Origin: Fontibacter flavus
GTDB taxonomy: Bacteria; Bacteroidota; Bacteroidia; Cytophagales; Cyclobacteriaceae
Length of the DNA stretch: 55,582 nucleotides
NCBI RefSeq assembly: GCF_042432905.1
Contig: NZ_JBHLWI010000043.1
Coordinates: 1 to 55,582 of the forward strand
Direction of reading: 5' to 3'
In this document: in pieces, positions 34,795-43,621 of the stretch
How the letters are laid out: every line of letters starts with the position of its first letter
How positions within the stretch are numbered: the stretch's first letter is position 1
Made by a program: the position numbers and the translations under genes
Notes under the pieces: model-generated
What the model was told of the DNA's origin: nothing
Database searches by the model: none
What the model saw: only the letters and a program-made list of their open reading frames with translations

Positions 34795-35961
34795 TTGAAA
34801 CACATCTTACCCATAATTGTCATTGCCCAGTTTTTGAGCACATCTCTTTGGTTTGCCGGTAATGCCGTACTTTTGGATATGGCGGTTGACCTGAACTTGG
34901 AGCCGGCATACCTTGGTCACCTGACCAGTGCAGTGCAATTAGGATTCATTGCCGGGACTTTGATCTTTGCGGTGTTGACCATTTCAGATAAATTTTCTCC
35001 TTCCAAAGTTTTCCTCATCAGTGCAATCATAGCGGCCCTTTTCAATCTTGCCGTGAGTTTACAGGGCTTATCAGGATTGCAGATCCTTCTATTGAGATTC
35101 GGAACAGGATTTTTCCTTGCAGGGATTTATCCTGTAGGAATGAAAATCGCCGCTGACTATTTCCAAAAAGGATTGGGTAAATCCTTGGGCTTATTGGTTG
35201 GCGCTTTGGTATTGGGTACTGCCTTTCCCCATTTGGTCAGAAGCCTGACAAATGAATTTCCCTGGAGATTTGTGATCTATACGACTTCCTTATTAGCTGT
35301 AATCGGTGGTTTAATGATCATCCTTTTTGTTCCTAACGGTCCATTCCGGAAAAAAAGCCAATCCCTCGATTTTACGGTGTTTTTCAAGGTTTTCAGCCTA
35401 AAACCTTTTCGCGCCGCAGCCTTGGGCTACTTCGGCCATATGTGGGAATTATATGCATTTTGGGCTTTTGTTCCTATAGTGATCCAATACTATGGACTCC
35501 GCCATCAAATGGAATTTGACATCCCTTTCATGGCTTTTTCTATTATCGGCATCGGAGGTCTTTCATGCGCAATGGGCGGTTTTTTGTCTGAAAAATTCCC
35601 TCCAAATAAAATCGCCAATTGGGCGCTGAGCATTTCAGGAATCTGCTGTTTCCTTTCTCCATTATTGATTATACAAGGATCCATGTTGATTTTCCTTTTA
35701 TTTTTACTCATATGGGGTTTGGCAGTCACTGCTGACTCCCCCATGTTCTCCACTTTGGTTGCCCAAAACTCCCCTGAAAAAAACAGGGGTACGGCCCTGA
35801 CCATCGTTAATTCAATAGGTTTTGGCATTTCTGTGCTCAGTATACAGTTATTGAATTACCTAAACCCTATCCTCTCTCCCGAATATTTGTTTTTAATCTT
35901 GGGTATTGGCCCGCTGATCGGGCTTTATCATTTCAGAAAAGAAACTTTTGATTCCCAATAA
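34795..35961 (+). CDS. Major facilitator superfamily transporter (388 aa)
   Basis: About twelve hydrophobic segments cover the whole length, with an MFS-like loop after the second (I-S-D-K-F-S-P-S-K) and L-L-L-R-F-G-T-G-F-F-L-A-G-I-Y-P-V-G-M-K-I in segments four and five. The frame has no ATG before the conserved start: an in-frame stop lies at 34765. A TTG at 34795 (M-K-H-I-L-P) is the likely initiator. The substrate is unknown. Its position 27 bases after an exported amidase suggests that it transports the amide or its hydrolysis product; this is an inference from context. Confidence 0.88.
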   Translation: MKHILPIIVIAQFLSTSLWFAGNAVLLDMAVDLNLEPAYLGHLTSAVQLGFIAGTLIFAVLTISDKFSPSKVFLISAIIAALFNLAVSLQGLSGLQILLLRFGTGFFLAGIYPVGMKIAADYFQKGLGKSLGLLVGALVLGTAFPHLVRSLTNEFPWRFVIYTTSLLAVIGGLMIILFVPNGPFRKKSQSLDFTVFFKVFSLKPFRAAALGYFGHMWELYAFWAFVPIVIQYYGLRHQMEFDIPFMAFSIIGIGGLSCAMGGFLSEKFPPNKIANWALSISGICCFLSPLLIIQGSMLIFLLFLLIWGLAVTADSPMFSTLVAQNSPEKNRGTALTIVNSIGFGISVLSIQLLNYLNPILSPEYLFLILGIGPLIGLYHFRKETFDSQ

Positions 35962-36005
35962 AAGTAGATTTTTTGCATCTTTGAAGAAGAACACCTCTGC
36001 CAATA

Positions 36006-36569
36006 ATGAAAAAAGAACAATGGAATGAAGAAATCGCCCTGCTCAAATCCCTGGCAGAACGAACCGAATTGGAACATAGCATCAAATGGGGCATAGATGT
36101 CTATACCCTTGAGGGAAAAAATGTGATGGGCATAGCACCTTTCAAATCCTATGTTGGCATCTGGTTTTACAATGGGGTTTTCATGAAAGACTCAAAAAAT
36201 GTTTTCATCAATGCCCAGGAAGGCAAAACCAAGGGTCTTCGGCAATGGCGGTTCAATTCAATAGAGGAAATAGACGAAGCATCAGTATCTGCTTACATCA
36301 AAGAAGCCATTGAAAACGAAAAAGCAGGTTTAAAATTGGTTCCTGCCAAACCCACTAAGCCTGATTTACCGGAACTATTACAACAGGCCTTAGAGCAAGA
36401 CAAAAAATTGAAAGCCGCCTTTGACAAGCTGACTTTAGGAAAACAAAAAGAATTTGCAGAGTACATCACCACAGCTAAAAGGGAACAGACCCAAATCGAT
36501 AGACTAGAGAAAATCAAGCCCATGATTATGGATGGAATTGGGCTGAATGATATGTATAAGAAGAGTTGA
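36006..36569 (+). CDS. YdeI-like DUF1801 protein (187 aa)
   Basis: The N-terminal domain (about 15-110) is a YdhG/DUF1801 fold: E-L-E-H-S-I-K-W-G-I-D-V-Y, then V-M-G-I-A-P-F-K-S-Y-V-G-I-W-F-Y and N-A-Q-E-G-K-T-K-G-L-R-Q-W-R-F. The C-terminal part has the YdeI helix pair (A-F-D-K-L-T-L-G-K-Q-K-E-F-A-E-Y-I and T-A-K-R-E-Q-T-Q-I-D-R) with the conserved T-x-K-R-x-x-T-R/Q-x-x-R-I-x-K pattern. It is cytosolic and its biochemical role is unknown. The next coding gene (36748) is a second, shorter DUF1801 protein, separated by 178 bases of repeat-like DNA. Confidence 0.9.
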   Translation: MKKEQWNEEIALLKSLAERTELEHSIKWGIDVYTLEGKNVMGIAPFKSYVGIWFYNGVFMKDSKNVFINAQEGKTKGLRQWRFNSIEEIDEASVSAYIKEAIENEKAGLKLVPAKPTKPDLPELLQQALEQDKKLKAAFDKLTLGKQKEFAEYITTAKREQTQIDRLEKIKPMIMDGIGLNDMYKKS

Positions 36570-36735
36570 AAACTCCAAATTACAAAAGACCAAAACCCAA
36601 ATCCTGCCCAATGGTCAGGCGGGTCCAAGCTCCAAGCCCAAAATTACATTTCACGAATTAACTAATTACTAATTAACCAATAACTAATTACCAATTATCA
36701 TCTTTGGAACCCGATACATTGTACATGGTACATAA
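36570..36735. repeat. Low-complexity dispersed repeat, copy 1
   Basis: Directly after the stop codon there is AACTCCAAATTACAAAAGACC, then C-C-A-A-G-C-T-C-C-A-A-G and AAAATTAC. Multiple AATTAC/AACTAATT units follow, ending in TTGTACATGGTACAT. The same skeleton, in the same order and also directly after a stop codon, recurs at 38013-38235. The two copies flank the DUF1801 and lipoprotein genes. Confidence 0.6.
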
Positions 36736-36747
36736 AAAAAAAACAAA

Positions 36748-37173
36748 ATGCCTGAAAACAAAACAAAGGAAACGGATTCATCAGTATGGGATTTTATCCA
36801 AGCGGTGGAAAATGAGCAAAAGAGACAGGACAGTCTTGCCCTAATTGAAATCTTAAAAGATGCCTCAGGACATGAACCAAAAATGTGGGGTACAAGCATT
36901 ATTGGCTTTGGCAGCTATCATTACAAATACCAAAGTGGCCATGAGGGCGATGCACCATTGGTAGGTTTTTCACCACGAAAAAATGCCATCACACTTTATT
37001 TTTCCTGTGATGTGAACGGTCAGCATGCTGATTTGCTGGCCAAACTGGGTAAACATAAAACAGGCAAAGGCTGTGTCTATATCAACAAATTATCGGATGT
37101 CAATCCAGAAATCACCAAAGACTTGGCAAAAGCCTCTATCAGTTTTACGCTTGAAAAATACGCTGACAAATAA
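36748..37173 (+). CDS. DUF1801 domain protein (141 aa)
   Basis: A single YdhG/DUF1801 domain covers the protein: W-D-F-I-Q-A-V-E-N-E-Q-K-R-Q-D-S, then M-W-G-T-S-I-I-G-F-G-S-Y-H-Y-K-Y, F-S-P-R-K-N-A-I-T-L-Y-F and the closing helix with L-G-K-H-K-T-G-K-G-C-V-Y-I-N-K-L. The fold is the same as in the 187-aa protein upstream, but without the YdeI C-terminal part. It is cytosolic, and the family has no experimentally settled function as far as I know. The DNA on both sides is repeat-like, so it was probably not co-transcribed ancestrally with either neighbour. Confidence 0.9.
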   Translation: MPENKTKETDSSVWDFIQAVENEQKRQDSLALIEILKDASGHEPKMWGTSIIGFGSYHYKYQSGHEGDAPLVGFSPRKNAITLYFSCDVNGQHADLLAKLGKHKTGKGCVYINKLSDVNPEITKDLAKASISFTLEKYADK

Positions 37174-37301
37174 TTTCACAACCTTTAAACCCTCCTTTAC
37201 CCTTTCTTTGAAAAAAGATTAAATTTATAAAGAGCTTTTTAGTCAGGGTCTGCGTAAAATGACTATCTTTTGATATTAGATTTACCATCCTGAACCAGAT
37301 T

Positions 37302-38012
37302 ATGAAAAATAAACCTTTATTACTTTTTGCCGCATTGATTATTTTCTCCCTTACTTCATGTTTAGAAAATAAAGAGGATGATCCTATTCTCTCCTGCGAA
37401 CCTGAAACAGCGTACTATGGTGGCTTTATCCTAAGGTTTTATGAGGGCAATCCCAACCAATCCGCATTTCGTAATCCCAGTAGACAAGAAGCAGTTTGTT
37501 GGTCAGATTTATCCCCCATTCAGATTGGAGGGTCAGGTATAGGAAATTGTGGGGTGGGTTATGAAATGTTTGAAAATCCGTTTTTGGGAACTGCCATATT
37601 ATTGTCAGAAAACGATCTAAATGCCGTAGAAAACAGCTATTATAAAAGATACCTAGAGGTAATGGGGATTTTTTCCTGTATGGATTTCAGTACTAGGGAA
37701 TCATTTTTCAATTTATTCAAGCCTGCCCAATATGGAATGGCAACTGATTTTGAAGATTTTGGGAATTTTGTTGTCCAATTTTTTGATGAAGGCACCATGT
37801 ATTCTAGTATTGGAGTGGCCAATTCAATTTTTAATGTAACCCTTTCTGAAATTGAAGAAAGGTCTGAAAACAATGCTGATTATGTTGTCGCCACTGTAAG
37901 ATTCAGCGCATTGTTGAAAGCTGAAAATGGCAAATACCTTAAAGTCGAAAATGCTGAAGTAAGAGGACAGTTTTTCAGGATGACGCCTTTTGGCTCTACT
38001 TGGGAAGATTGA
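37302..38012 (+). CDS. Lipoprotein of unknown function (236 aa)
   Basis: A lipoprotein signal ends in S-L-T-S-C (C20), followed by an acidic linker (L-E-N-K-E-D-D-P) typical of outward-facing lipoproteins. Four further cysteines (C33, C67, C83, C126 by rough count) are spread through the mature domain and could form disulfides. The end is beta-rich with V-V-A-T-V-R-F-S-A-L-L-K-A and the strand V-R-G-Q-F-F-R-M. I recognise no family. Repeat copies flank the interval: copy 1 lies before the preceding DUF1801 gene and copy 2 starts directly at its own stop codon. Confidence 0.75.
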   Translation: MKNKPLLLFAALIIFSLTSCLENKEDDPILSCEPETAYYGGFILRFYEGNPNQSAFRNPSRQEAVCWSDLSPIQIGGSGIGNCGVGYEMFENPFLGTAILLSENDLNAVENSYYKRYLEVMGIFSCMDFSTRESFFNLFKPAQYGMATDFEDFGNFVVQFFDEGTMYSSIGVANSIFNVTLSEIEERSENNADYVVATVRFSALLKAENGKYLKVENAEVRGQFFRMTPFGSTWED

Positions 38013-38339
38013 AAACAAATTACAAATTACAAACTCCAAATACCAAAGACCAAAGACTAAACTCAATATTTTGAATTTCAAACCTACCCTATAGTCAAGG
38101 GATATCCAAGCTCAAAATTACTGATGAACAATTACCAATAATCTTCACAGGATATTTTTTGGTACATGCTACCTTGTACATCTTGTCCGCCGTCGCGGAT
38201 GGTTCATCGTACATAGTAGATGTACAAAGTTTTAGTTTAGCTTCAGAATATCAGCTCTTATTTTTTTTTAAAGATTTGTATCAACATGATCAAAGTCACT
38301 TTTTTCAGAAGAAAAATAGATTAACTTTAACAAGTTAAT
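38013..38339. repeat. Low-complexity dispersed repeat, copy 2, and gene-free DNA
   Basis: AAATTACAAATTACAAACTCC, A-A-A-G-A-C-C-A-A-A-G, C-C-A-A-G-C-T-C-A-A-A-A-T-T-A-C and AATTACCAATAATC repeat the skeleton of copy 1 at 36570-36735. Near 38161-38230 come GGTACATGCTACCTTGTACAT and further GTACAT units, and a small GTCCGCC/GGCGGAC-like palindrome. No coding frame is convincing. The last 60 bases probably carry the promoter of the His-rich gene at 38340. Confidence 0.6.
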
Positions 38340-38732
38340 ATGAAGCGGAACCTTGCCATATGGTTTTTATTTTTGGCCCAGATCATGATGCTGGGACATA
38401 ACTTTATTCCCCACCATCATCAGGACCCATTTGAAAGCCTTTTTATCAAATCCCATCAATGTTCCCACCATCAGCATGATCATGGTATATTGGAAACCAT
38501 CTTTTCTTTGGTCCCCCATTCTGAAAAAGGAATGGAGGCAATGCACTGTACACATGTCGAGCAACCTGTAAGCAAACAAACTTTGGTTCTGTCGGCTGTA
38601 TTTCCGGATGATCTGAATGTTATAAGAAACTTCATTTTCGTAAAGGATTCATTTGCTCCTCACATTGGGAATTTTGATCCGATATTTAAACTTTTACCTT
38701 GGGGACTGAGGGCACCTCCTTTTTTTACCTGA
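38340..38732 (+). CDS. His-rich exported protein at the head of the metal-efflux cluster (130 aa)
   Basis: A signal peptide or anchor (M-K-R-N-L-A-I-W-F-L-F-L-A) is followed by a remarkable histidine cluster (H-N-F-I-P-H-H-H, then S-H-Q-C-S-H-H-Q-H-D-H-G, residues about 20-50). Two Met and a Cys-His pair follow in E-A-M-H-C-T-H-V. This is typical for periplasmic binding of Cu, Zn, Ni or Co. The C-terminal half (I-V-K-D-S-F-A-P-H) has no recognised domain. Similar short His-rich proteins often precede CusA/CzcA-type pumps in Bacteroidota. It lies 228 bases before the adaptor gene, so co-transcription is possible but not shown. Confidence 0.72.
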   Translation: MKRNLAIWFLFLAQIMMLGHNFIPHHHQDPFESLFIKSHQCSHHQHDHGILETIFSLVPHSEKGMEAMHCTHVEQPVSKQTLVLSAVFPDDLNVIRNFIFVKDSFAPHIGNFDPIFKLLPWGLRAPPFFT

Positions 38733-38960
38733 TTGATCCTTTTGCACTTACTATAGGATTATAGGTGACCTTGGGTTACTTCTTACCGTTCCGAATTAGT
38801 GGAAATCATATTAAAAATCGCAGTTGTATCAAAAAATGCAAACGGATTGTAATTCCTACTTTTCTATCGGGCTGGTTATCAAACAAAGTCAGGTGTCAAA
38901 AATTAGGATCAATCACCACGAACAATCCTTCCCAGTACTTTACCAATAAATTCAAATCAT

Positions 38961-40457
38961 ATGAAACAGGCAAAAATTATTTTGACCTGCTTTTTGCTCG
39001 GTTTGGCTTCCTGCCAATCCGGACAAGAACATCAGCACGAAGAGGAATCGGCAATTCCTTCAGAAGCCATGACTACCTACACAGAAAGCGTGGAAGTCTT
39101 TATTGATTTTCAGCCTTTGGTGCAAAATAAGATGTCCACCATCATGGCACATATCACCATTTTGGGAGAAAATTTCAAGCCTTTGGAAGAAGGGCAGATA
39201 CATTTAAGCCTTTCTCTCAATGGCCAAAAGTACACCGCTTCCAGTAATCAGCCTGAAACGCCTGGTATTTTTGAACTTGACCTAACACCCGAATCTGAAG
39301 GCGTGGGCCAGCTTACTATTGACATTAAAGCTCCAAATGTTTCTGAGACAGTCAGCTTTCCACAGGTGAATGTGTATCCCAACTTGACGTCAGCCGTACG
39401 TGCTTTAAGTAAGGCTGCAAACGGGGATGAAATTTCCTACTTAAAAAACCAAGCTTGGCGCATTGATTTTGCCAATGCTCCTGTTAAAAAAGAAGTTTTT
39501 CGCCAGGTTTTCAAAACAAGTGGCCGGATCCTTTCCGCTCCTGGAGACGAAACCATCCTGACTGCCAAATCAAGTGGTACGGTTTTGTTTACCGGCAACA
39601 AATCCATTATTGGCTCTGCTGTCAAGACTGGAGAGCAGCTATTTACCGTTACTGGCGGTGGGCTGACCCAAGGCAACCCAGAGATTATTTTCAAAGATGC
39701 TCAGGTCCGGTATGAACAGGCAAAAGCGGATTTTGAAAGGGCTGAAATCTTAGTGAAAGATCAGATCATTTCAGAGAAAGACTTTCTACAGGCCAAAGCA
39801 GCTTATGAAACATCATCCAACAGCTATCAGGTTATCGCAAAAAACTACTCCAACACAGGACAAAAAATAGCCTCCACCTTGAATGGTTTTGTCAAAAATA
39901 TACTGGTCAGCGAGGGTCAGTATGTAGAAGCAGGAACCCCTTTGGCTGTTATCAGCAAAAACCAGAAGTTAATCCTGCAGGCAGAGATATCCCAAAAATA
40001 TTTCCACCTCCTGCCGTCCTTTACAGCCGCTAATTTCAGGATGGCTGGTGATGACAAGGTCTTTGACACGGAGATGATGAATGGTAAAGTAATTTCATAT
40101 GGAAAAAGCAGTAATGCAAATGCTGCCTATGTCCCTATCAGCTTTGAAATCGACAATATTGGTCAAATTATCCCTGGAGCTATCACCGAGGTATTTCTGA
40201 AATCCACCATCATTCCCGATGCTTTACTGATCCCAACGGAAGCTTTGATGGAAGAAATGGGCAGTCACTTTGTCTATATCCAAACAGGCGGGGAAACCTT
40301 TCTGAAGCAGGAGGTTCAGTTGGGGGGTAATGATGGGAAAATGGTTCAGGTGTTGGCAGGTCTTCAAGAAGGAGATCGCGTGGTCACCAAAGGAGCCTAT
40401 TCTATCAAGCTTGCCACTTCTTCAGGTGCCATTCCGGAGCATGGACATACACATTAG
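38961..40457 (+). CDS. RND efflux periplasmic adaptor (membrane fusion) lipoprotein (498 aa)
   Basis: A lipoprotein signal ends in G-L-A-S-C (C18). His-rich tails at both ends (Q-E-H-Q-H-E-E-E and P-E-H-G-H-T-H) point to metal handling. An Ig-like domain (about 40-135) precedes the adaptor core. The core has a lipoyl half-motif (T-A-K-S-S-G-T-V-L-F), a coiled-coil hairpin (Q-A-K-A-D-F-E-R-A-E-I-L-V), the second lipoyl half (G-F-V-K-N-I-L-V-S-E-G-Q-Y-V) and beta-barrel/membrane-proximal domains. It connects the pump encoded next (68 bases downstream) to the TolC-type channel. The CusB/CzcB-like arrangement with an extra N-terminal domain is characteristic of heavy-metal efflux in this phylum. 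Confidence 0.92.
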   Translation: MKQAKIILTCFLLGLASCQSGQEHQHEEESAIPSEAMTTYTESVEVFIDFQPLVQNKMSTIMAHITILGENFKPLEEGQIHLSLSLNGQKYTASSNQPETPGIFELDLTPESEGVGQLTIDIKAPNVSETVSFPQVNVYPNLTSAVRALSKAANGDEISYLKNQAWRIDFANAPVKKEVFRQVFKTSGRILSAPGDETILTAKSSGTVLFTGNKSIIGSAVKTGEQLFTVTGGGLTQGNPEIIFKDAQVRYEQAKADFERAEILVKDQIISEKDFLQAKAAYETSSNSYQVIAKNYSNTGQKIASTLNGFVKNILVSEGQYVEAGTPLAVISKNQKLILQAEISQKYFHLLPSFTAANFRMAGDDKVFDTEMMNGKVISYGKSSNANAAYVPISFEIDNIGQIIPGAITEVFLKSTIIPDALLIPTEALMEEMGSHFVYIQTGGETFLKQEVQLGGNDGKMVQVLAGLQEGDRVVTKGAYSIKLATSSGAIPEHGHTH

Positions 40458-40525
40458 GGTTTGAGGTAACCTGATACAAAAAATCATATAGTACACTGAT
40501 TTTCAACCAACAATGATATATCACC

Positions 40526-43500
40526 ATGCTCAATAAAATATTACATTTCTCTCTTAATAATCGGCTACTGATAATCGTTGGATTCGCATTGCTGTCCTTT
40601 TTCGGCACCTACGTAGCATTCAATATGGAGGTGGATGTATTTCCAGACCTTACTGCACCTACTGTTGTAATACTTACAGAAGCCCATGGAATGGCTCCGG
40701 AAGAAGTCGAAAGATTGGTTAGCTTTCCTATCGAAACGGCTGTCAATGGCGCTACCAATGTCAGGCGGGTACGATCTGCCTCCTCAGGCGGCTTTTCCGT
40801 AGTCTGGATTGAATTCGAATGGGATACCGACATCTACCGGGCCAGGCAGATTGTCAATGAAAAAATAGCTACGATTTCCGACAGACTTCCACTGGGTGTG
40901 GGTACCCCAACAATGGCGCCACAGTCCTCCATCATGGGGGAAATCATGTTTGTGGCACTTTATGCGGACAGCACGTCTATGATGGACCTTCGGACCATAT
41001 CAGATTGGATTATCCGACCCAGACTGTTGGCAACTGGTGGTGTGGCCCAGGTCATTGTCTACGGTGGGGATTATAAACAATACCAGATTTTGGCCAATCC
41101 TCAAAGGATGCGTTATCACAACGTCTCCCTTCAGGAACTCATCACTGCTGCCGAATCCTCCAATGGCAATTCTTCCGGAGGGTTTCTCAACCAATATGGC
41201 AATGAATATATCATCAAAGGTTTAGGTAGAACAAATGAAATCCACGAAATAGGAAGATCCATCATCAAAAAACAGGGTGACCAGATTATCCGAATAGAGG
41301 ATGTCGCTGATGTAAAAATCGGTTCGGCTCCTAAAATCGGAGACGCTTCAGCTTATGCCAAGCCGGCTGTAGTACTCTCCGTGTCCAAACAGCCTGATGT
41401 CAATACACTTGAGTTAACCGAAAAAATTGACATTGCACTGGATGAACTCAAGAAAACCCTGCCGGCTGATATCCAAATCAACACCAATGTCTTTCGACAA
41501 GCGGACTTTATCAATGCCTCCATCAGCAATATCCAAAAAGTGTTGCTGGAAGGTTCTGCTTTTGTGGTCATTGTACTCTTTCTTTTTCTGATGAACTGGA
41601 GGGCAACAGTAATCTCTTTGTTAGCCATTCCAATTTCATTGATTGTAGCCATCCTTACCTTGAAATGGCTTGGATTCACCATCAATACCATGAGTTTGGG
41701 CGGCATGGCCATTGCCATTGGTGACCTGGTGGATGATGCCATCATCGATGTGGAAAATGTATACAAGCGATTGAAAGAAAATGCCAAACTTCCCAAAGAA
41801 CAGCGAGGGAAACAATTGAGTGTCATTTTTGATGCCTCTTTTGAGATCAGGCATTCCATTATCAATGCCACCTTTATCATCATTGTAGCATTTTTACCAT
41901 TGTTTTTCCTTACCGGAATGGAAGGAAGGCTACTTGCTCCGCTAGGCATTGCCTTTATTGTCTCCCTATTTGCCTCTTTGATCATTGCCATCACCCTTAC
42001 ACCTGTATTATGCAGTTTTTTGTTGACCGACAAGAAACAATTGATGAAGCAGGATAAGGAGAGTTGGTTGGTGGACAAACTCCAACATTTCTATGGTATT
42101 TTTCTGGAAAAGGCCATGAACTTCAAAAAGTTGTTTATCGGATTGACTTTAGGAGCCCTGGCTCTAGCAATTTTGATTTTCAGCCAATTAGGCAGAAGCT
42201 TTCTTCCAGAATTTAATGAAGGTGCCATGACCATTGCGGCAGTGGCAAGACCGGGATTGTCTTTGGAAGAAAGCAATAAGATAGGAACTAGGATTGAGGA
42301 AGCGCTACTGTCAGTTCCCGAAGTCATTTCTACTACCCGAAGAACGGGAAGGGCTGAATTGGATGAGCATGCTCAAGGTGTCAATTCTTCAGAAATTGAA
42401 ATACCTTTTATTTTGGAAGAAAGAGACCGTGCGGAATTTCTAGCCGATGTCAGGCAAAAACTTTCCCACATCAAAGAGGCCAATATCAGTATAGGGCAGC
42501 CCATTTCCCATAGAATTGACCACATGCTTTCTGGTACTCGGGCCAATATTGCCATCAAGATATTCGGAACCGACCTTAACCGGATGTTCAAACTTTCCAA
42601 TCAGATCAAACATGAAATCGAAGACATAGAAGGATTGGTGGACATTTCGGTAGAACCCCAAATAGAAATACCACAATACCAATTAAGAGCAAACCGTGAA
42701 TTACTCAGTCAGTACGGAATCAGTATAGCCCAGTTTAACCAAATGATAGATGTGGGGATTGCTGGTGAAAAAGTGTCTGAGATCTATGAGGGCAACCGCT
42801 CGTTCGACCTCATTGTACGTTTTGATGAGGATAATAGAGACAAAATGGACCATATCCTCAACACCTTGATCGATACGGATTCGGGAGATAAAATCCCAAT
42901 TCATTACGTAGCGGATATTGTCAGCAGCAGCGGTCCAAGTACGATCAATAGGGAAAACGTACAGCGAAAAACTGTGGTCTCTGCCAATGTGAGCGGACGT
43001 GACCAAAAAAGTGTAGTCGATGAAATTAGGGCAAGAATTGATGAAAAGATCCAGTTGCCCGAAGGCTATCATATAGAACTGGGCGGACAGTTTGAGGCTG
43101 AAGAAGAAGCCAGTACCACACTCTTGGTTGCTTCCTTCTTTTCGCTTTTGGTAATATTTCTCTTACTTTTTCAGGAATTCAAGAAGGTAAAATTAGCTTC
43201 CATTATAATGATCAACCTTCCTTTAGCTTTGATCGGTGGAATTCTAAGTATCTATTTTACTTCCGGTATCCTGAGTATTCCTGCTATAATTGGATTTATT
43301 ACCCTTTTTGGTATAGCCACGCGTAATGGCATACTCTTGGTATCCCATTATGAACTACTCCGGGAAAAAGGAATGGGTCTTTTTGATACCATCATTCAAG
43401 GATCCAAAGACAGGTTAAGCCCCATTTTGATGACAGCCATTACTGCGGCACTTGCCCTTATCCCATTGGCGATGGCAGGTGACCTTCCCGGTAATGAGAT

Positions 43501-43621
43501 TCAAAGCCCCATGGCCAAAGTAATCCTTGGAGGGTTGACCACCTCTACCCTATTGAACCTGATCATCGTCCCAATGGTCTATTACATCAGCAATTCAGAT
43601 TCCAAAACCGAGCTATCATGA
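40526..43621 (+). CDS. CusA/CzcA-type heavy-metal RND efflux pump (1031 aa)
   Basis: The full-length inner-membrane pump has twelve hydrophobic segments and two large periplasmic loops. It starts with N-R-L-L-I-I-V-G-F-A and has V-F-P-D-L-T-A-P-T. Segment four reads G-D-L-V-D-D-A-I-I-D-V-E-N-V-Y. D403 and E410 align with the proton-relay D405 and E412 of CusA. D400, D404 and D408 are extra acidic residues. The heavy-metal-efflux branch is supported by E-L-D-E-H-A-Q-G-V-N and by the His-rich partners. Antiport of protons drives removal of a divalent or monovalent metal, but the metal cannot be fixed from sequence. Its last codons overlap the TolC-type gene (ATGA). Confidence 0.94.
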   Translation: MLNKILHFSLNNRLLIIVGFALLSFFGTYVAFNMEVDVFPDLTAPTVVILTEAHGMAPEEVERLVSFPIETAVNGATNVRRVRSASSGGFSVVWIEFEWDTDIYRARQIVNEKIATISDRLPLGVGTPTMAPQSSIMGEIMFVALYADSTSMMDLRTISDWIIRPRLLATGGVAQVIVYGGDYKQYQILANPQRMRYHNVSLQELITAAESSNGNSSGGFLNQYGNEYIIKGLGRTNEIHEIGRSIIKKQGDQIIRIEDVADVKIGSAPKIGDASAYAKPAVVLSVSKQPDVNTLELTEKIDIALDELKKTLPADIQINTNVFRQADFINASISNIQKVLLEGSAFVVIVLFLFLMNWRATVISLLAIPISLIVAILTLKWLGFTINTMSLGGMAIAIGDLVDDAIIDVENVYKRLKENAKLPKEQRGKQLSVIFDASFEIRHSIINATFIIIVAFLPLFFLTGMEGRLLAPLGIAFIVSLFASLIIAITLTPVLCSFLLTDKKQLMKQDKESWLVDKLQHFYGIFLEKAMNFKKLFIGLTLGALALAILIFSQLGRSFLPEFNEGAMTIAAVARPGLSLEESNKIGTRIEEALLSVPEVISTTRRTGRAELDEHAQGVNSSEIEIPFILEERDRAEFLADVRQKLSHIKEANISIGQPISHRIDHMLSGTRANIAIKIFGTDLNRMFKLSNQIKHEIEDIEGLVDISVEPQIEIPQYQLRANRELLSQYGISIAQFNQMIDVGIAGEKVSEIYEGNRSFDLIVRFDEDNRDKMDHILNTLIDTDSGDKIPIHYVADIVSSSGPSTINRENVQRKTVVSANVSGRDQKSVVDEIRARIDEKIQLPEGYHIELGGQFEAEEEASTTLLVASFFSLLVIFLLLFQEFKKVKLASIIMINLPLALIGGILSIYFTSGILSIPAIIGFITLFGIATRNGILLVSHYELLREKGMGLFDTIIQGSKDRLSPILMTAITAALALIPLAMAGDLPGNEIQSPMAKVILGGLTTSTLLNLIIVPMVYYISNSDSKTELS

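Noticed and set aside
38765..39106. 113-residue plus-strand frame overlapping the start of the adaptor gene
   Set aside because: It overlaps the clearly coding adaptor gene in another frame, has no recognisable domain and ends in a basic low-complexity tail.
41353..42078. 241-residue open frame on the strand opposite the RND pump gene
   Set aside because: Its composition (Met-, Ser- and Lys-rich, no motif) is typical of a frame opposite a conserved gene, and the pump frame is certain.
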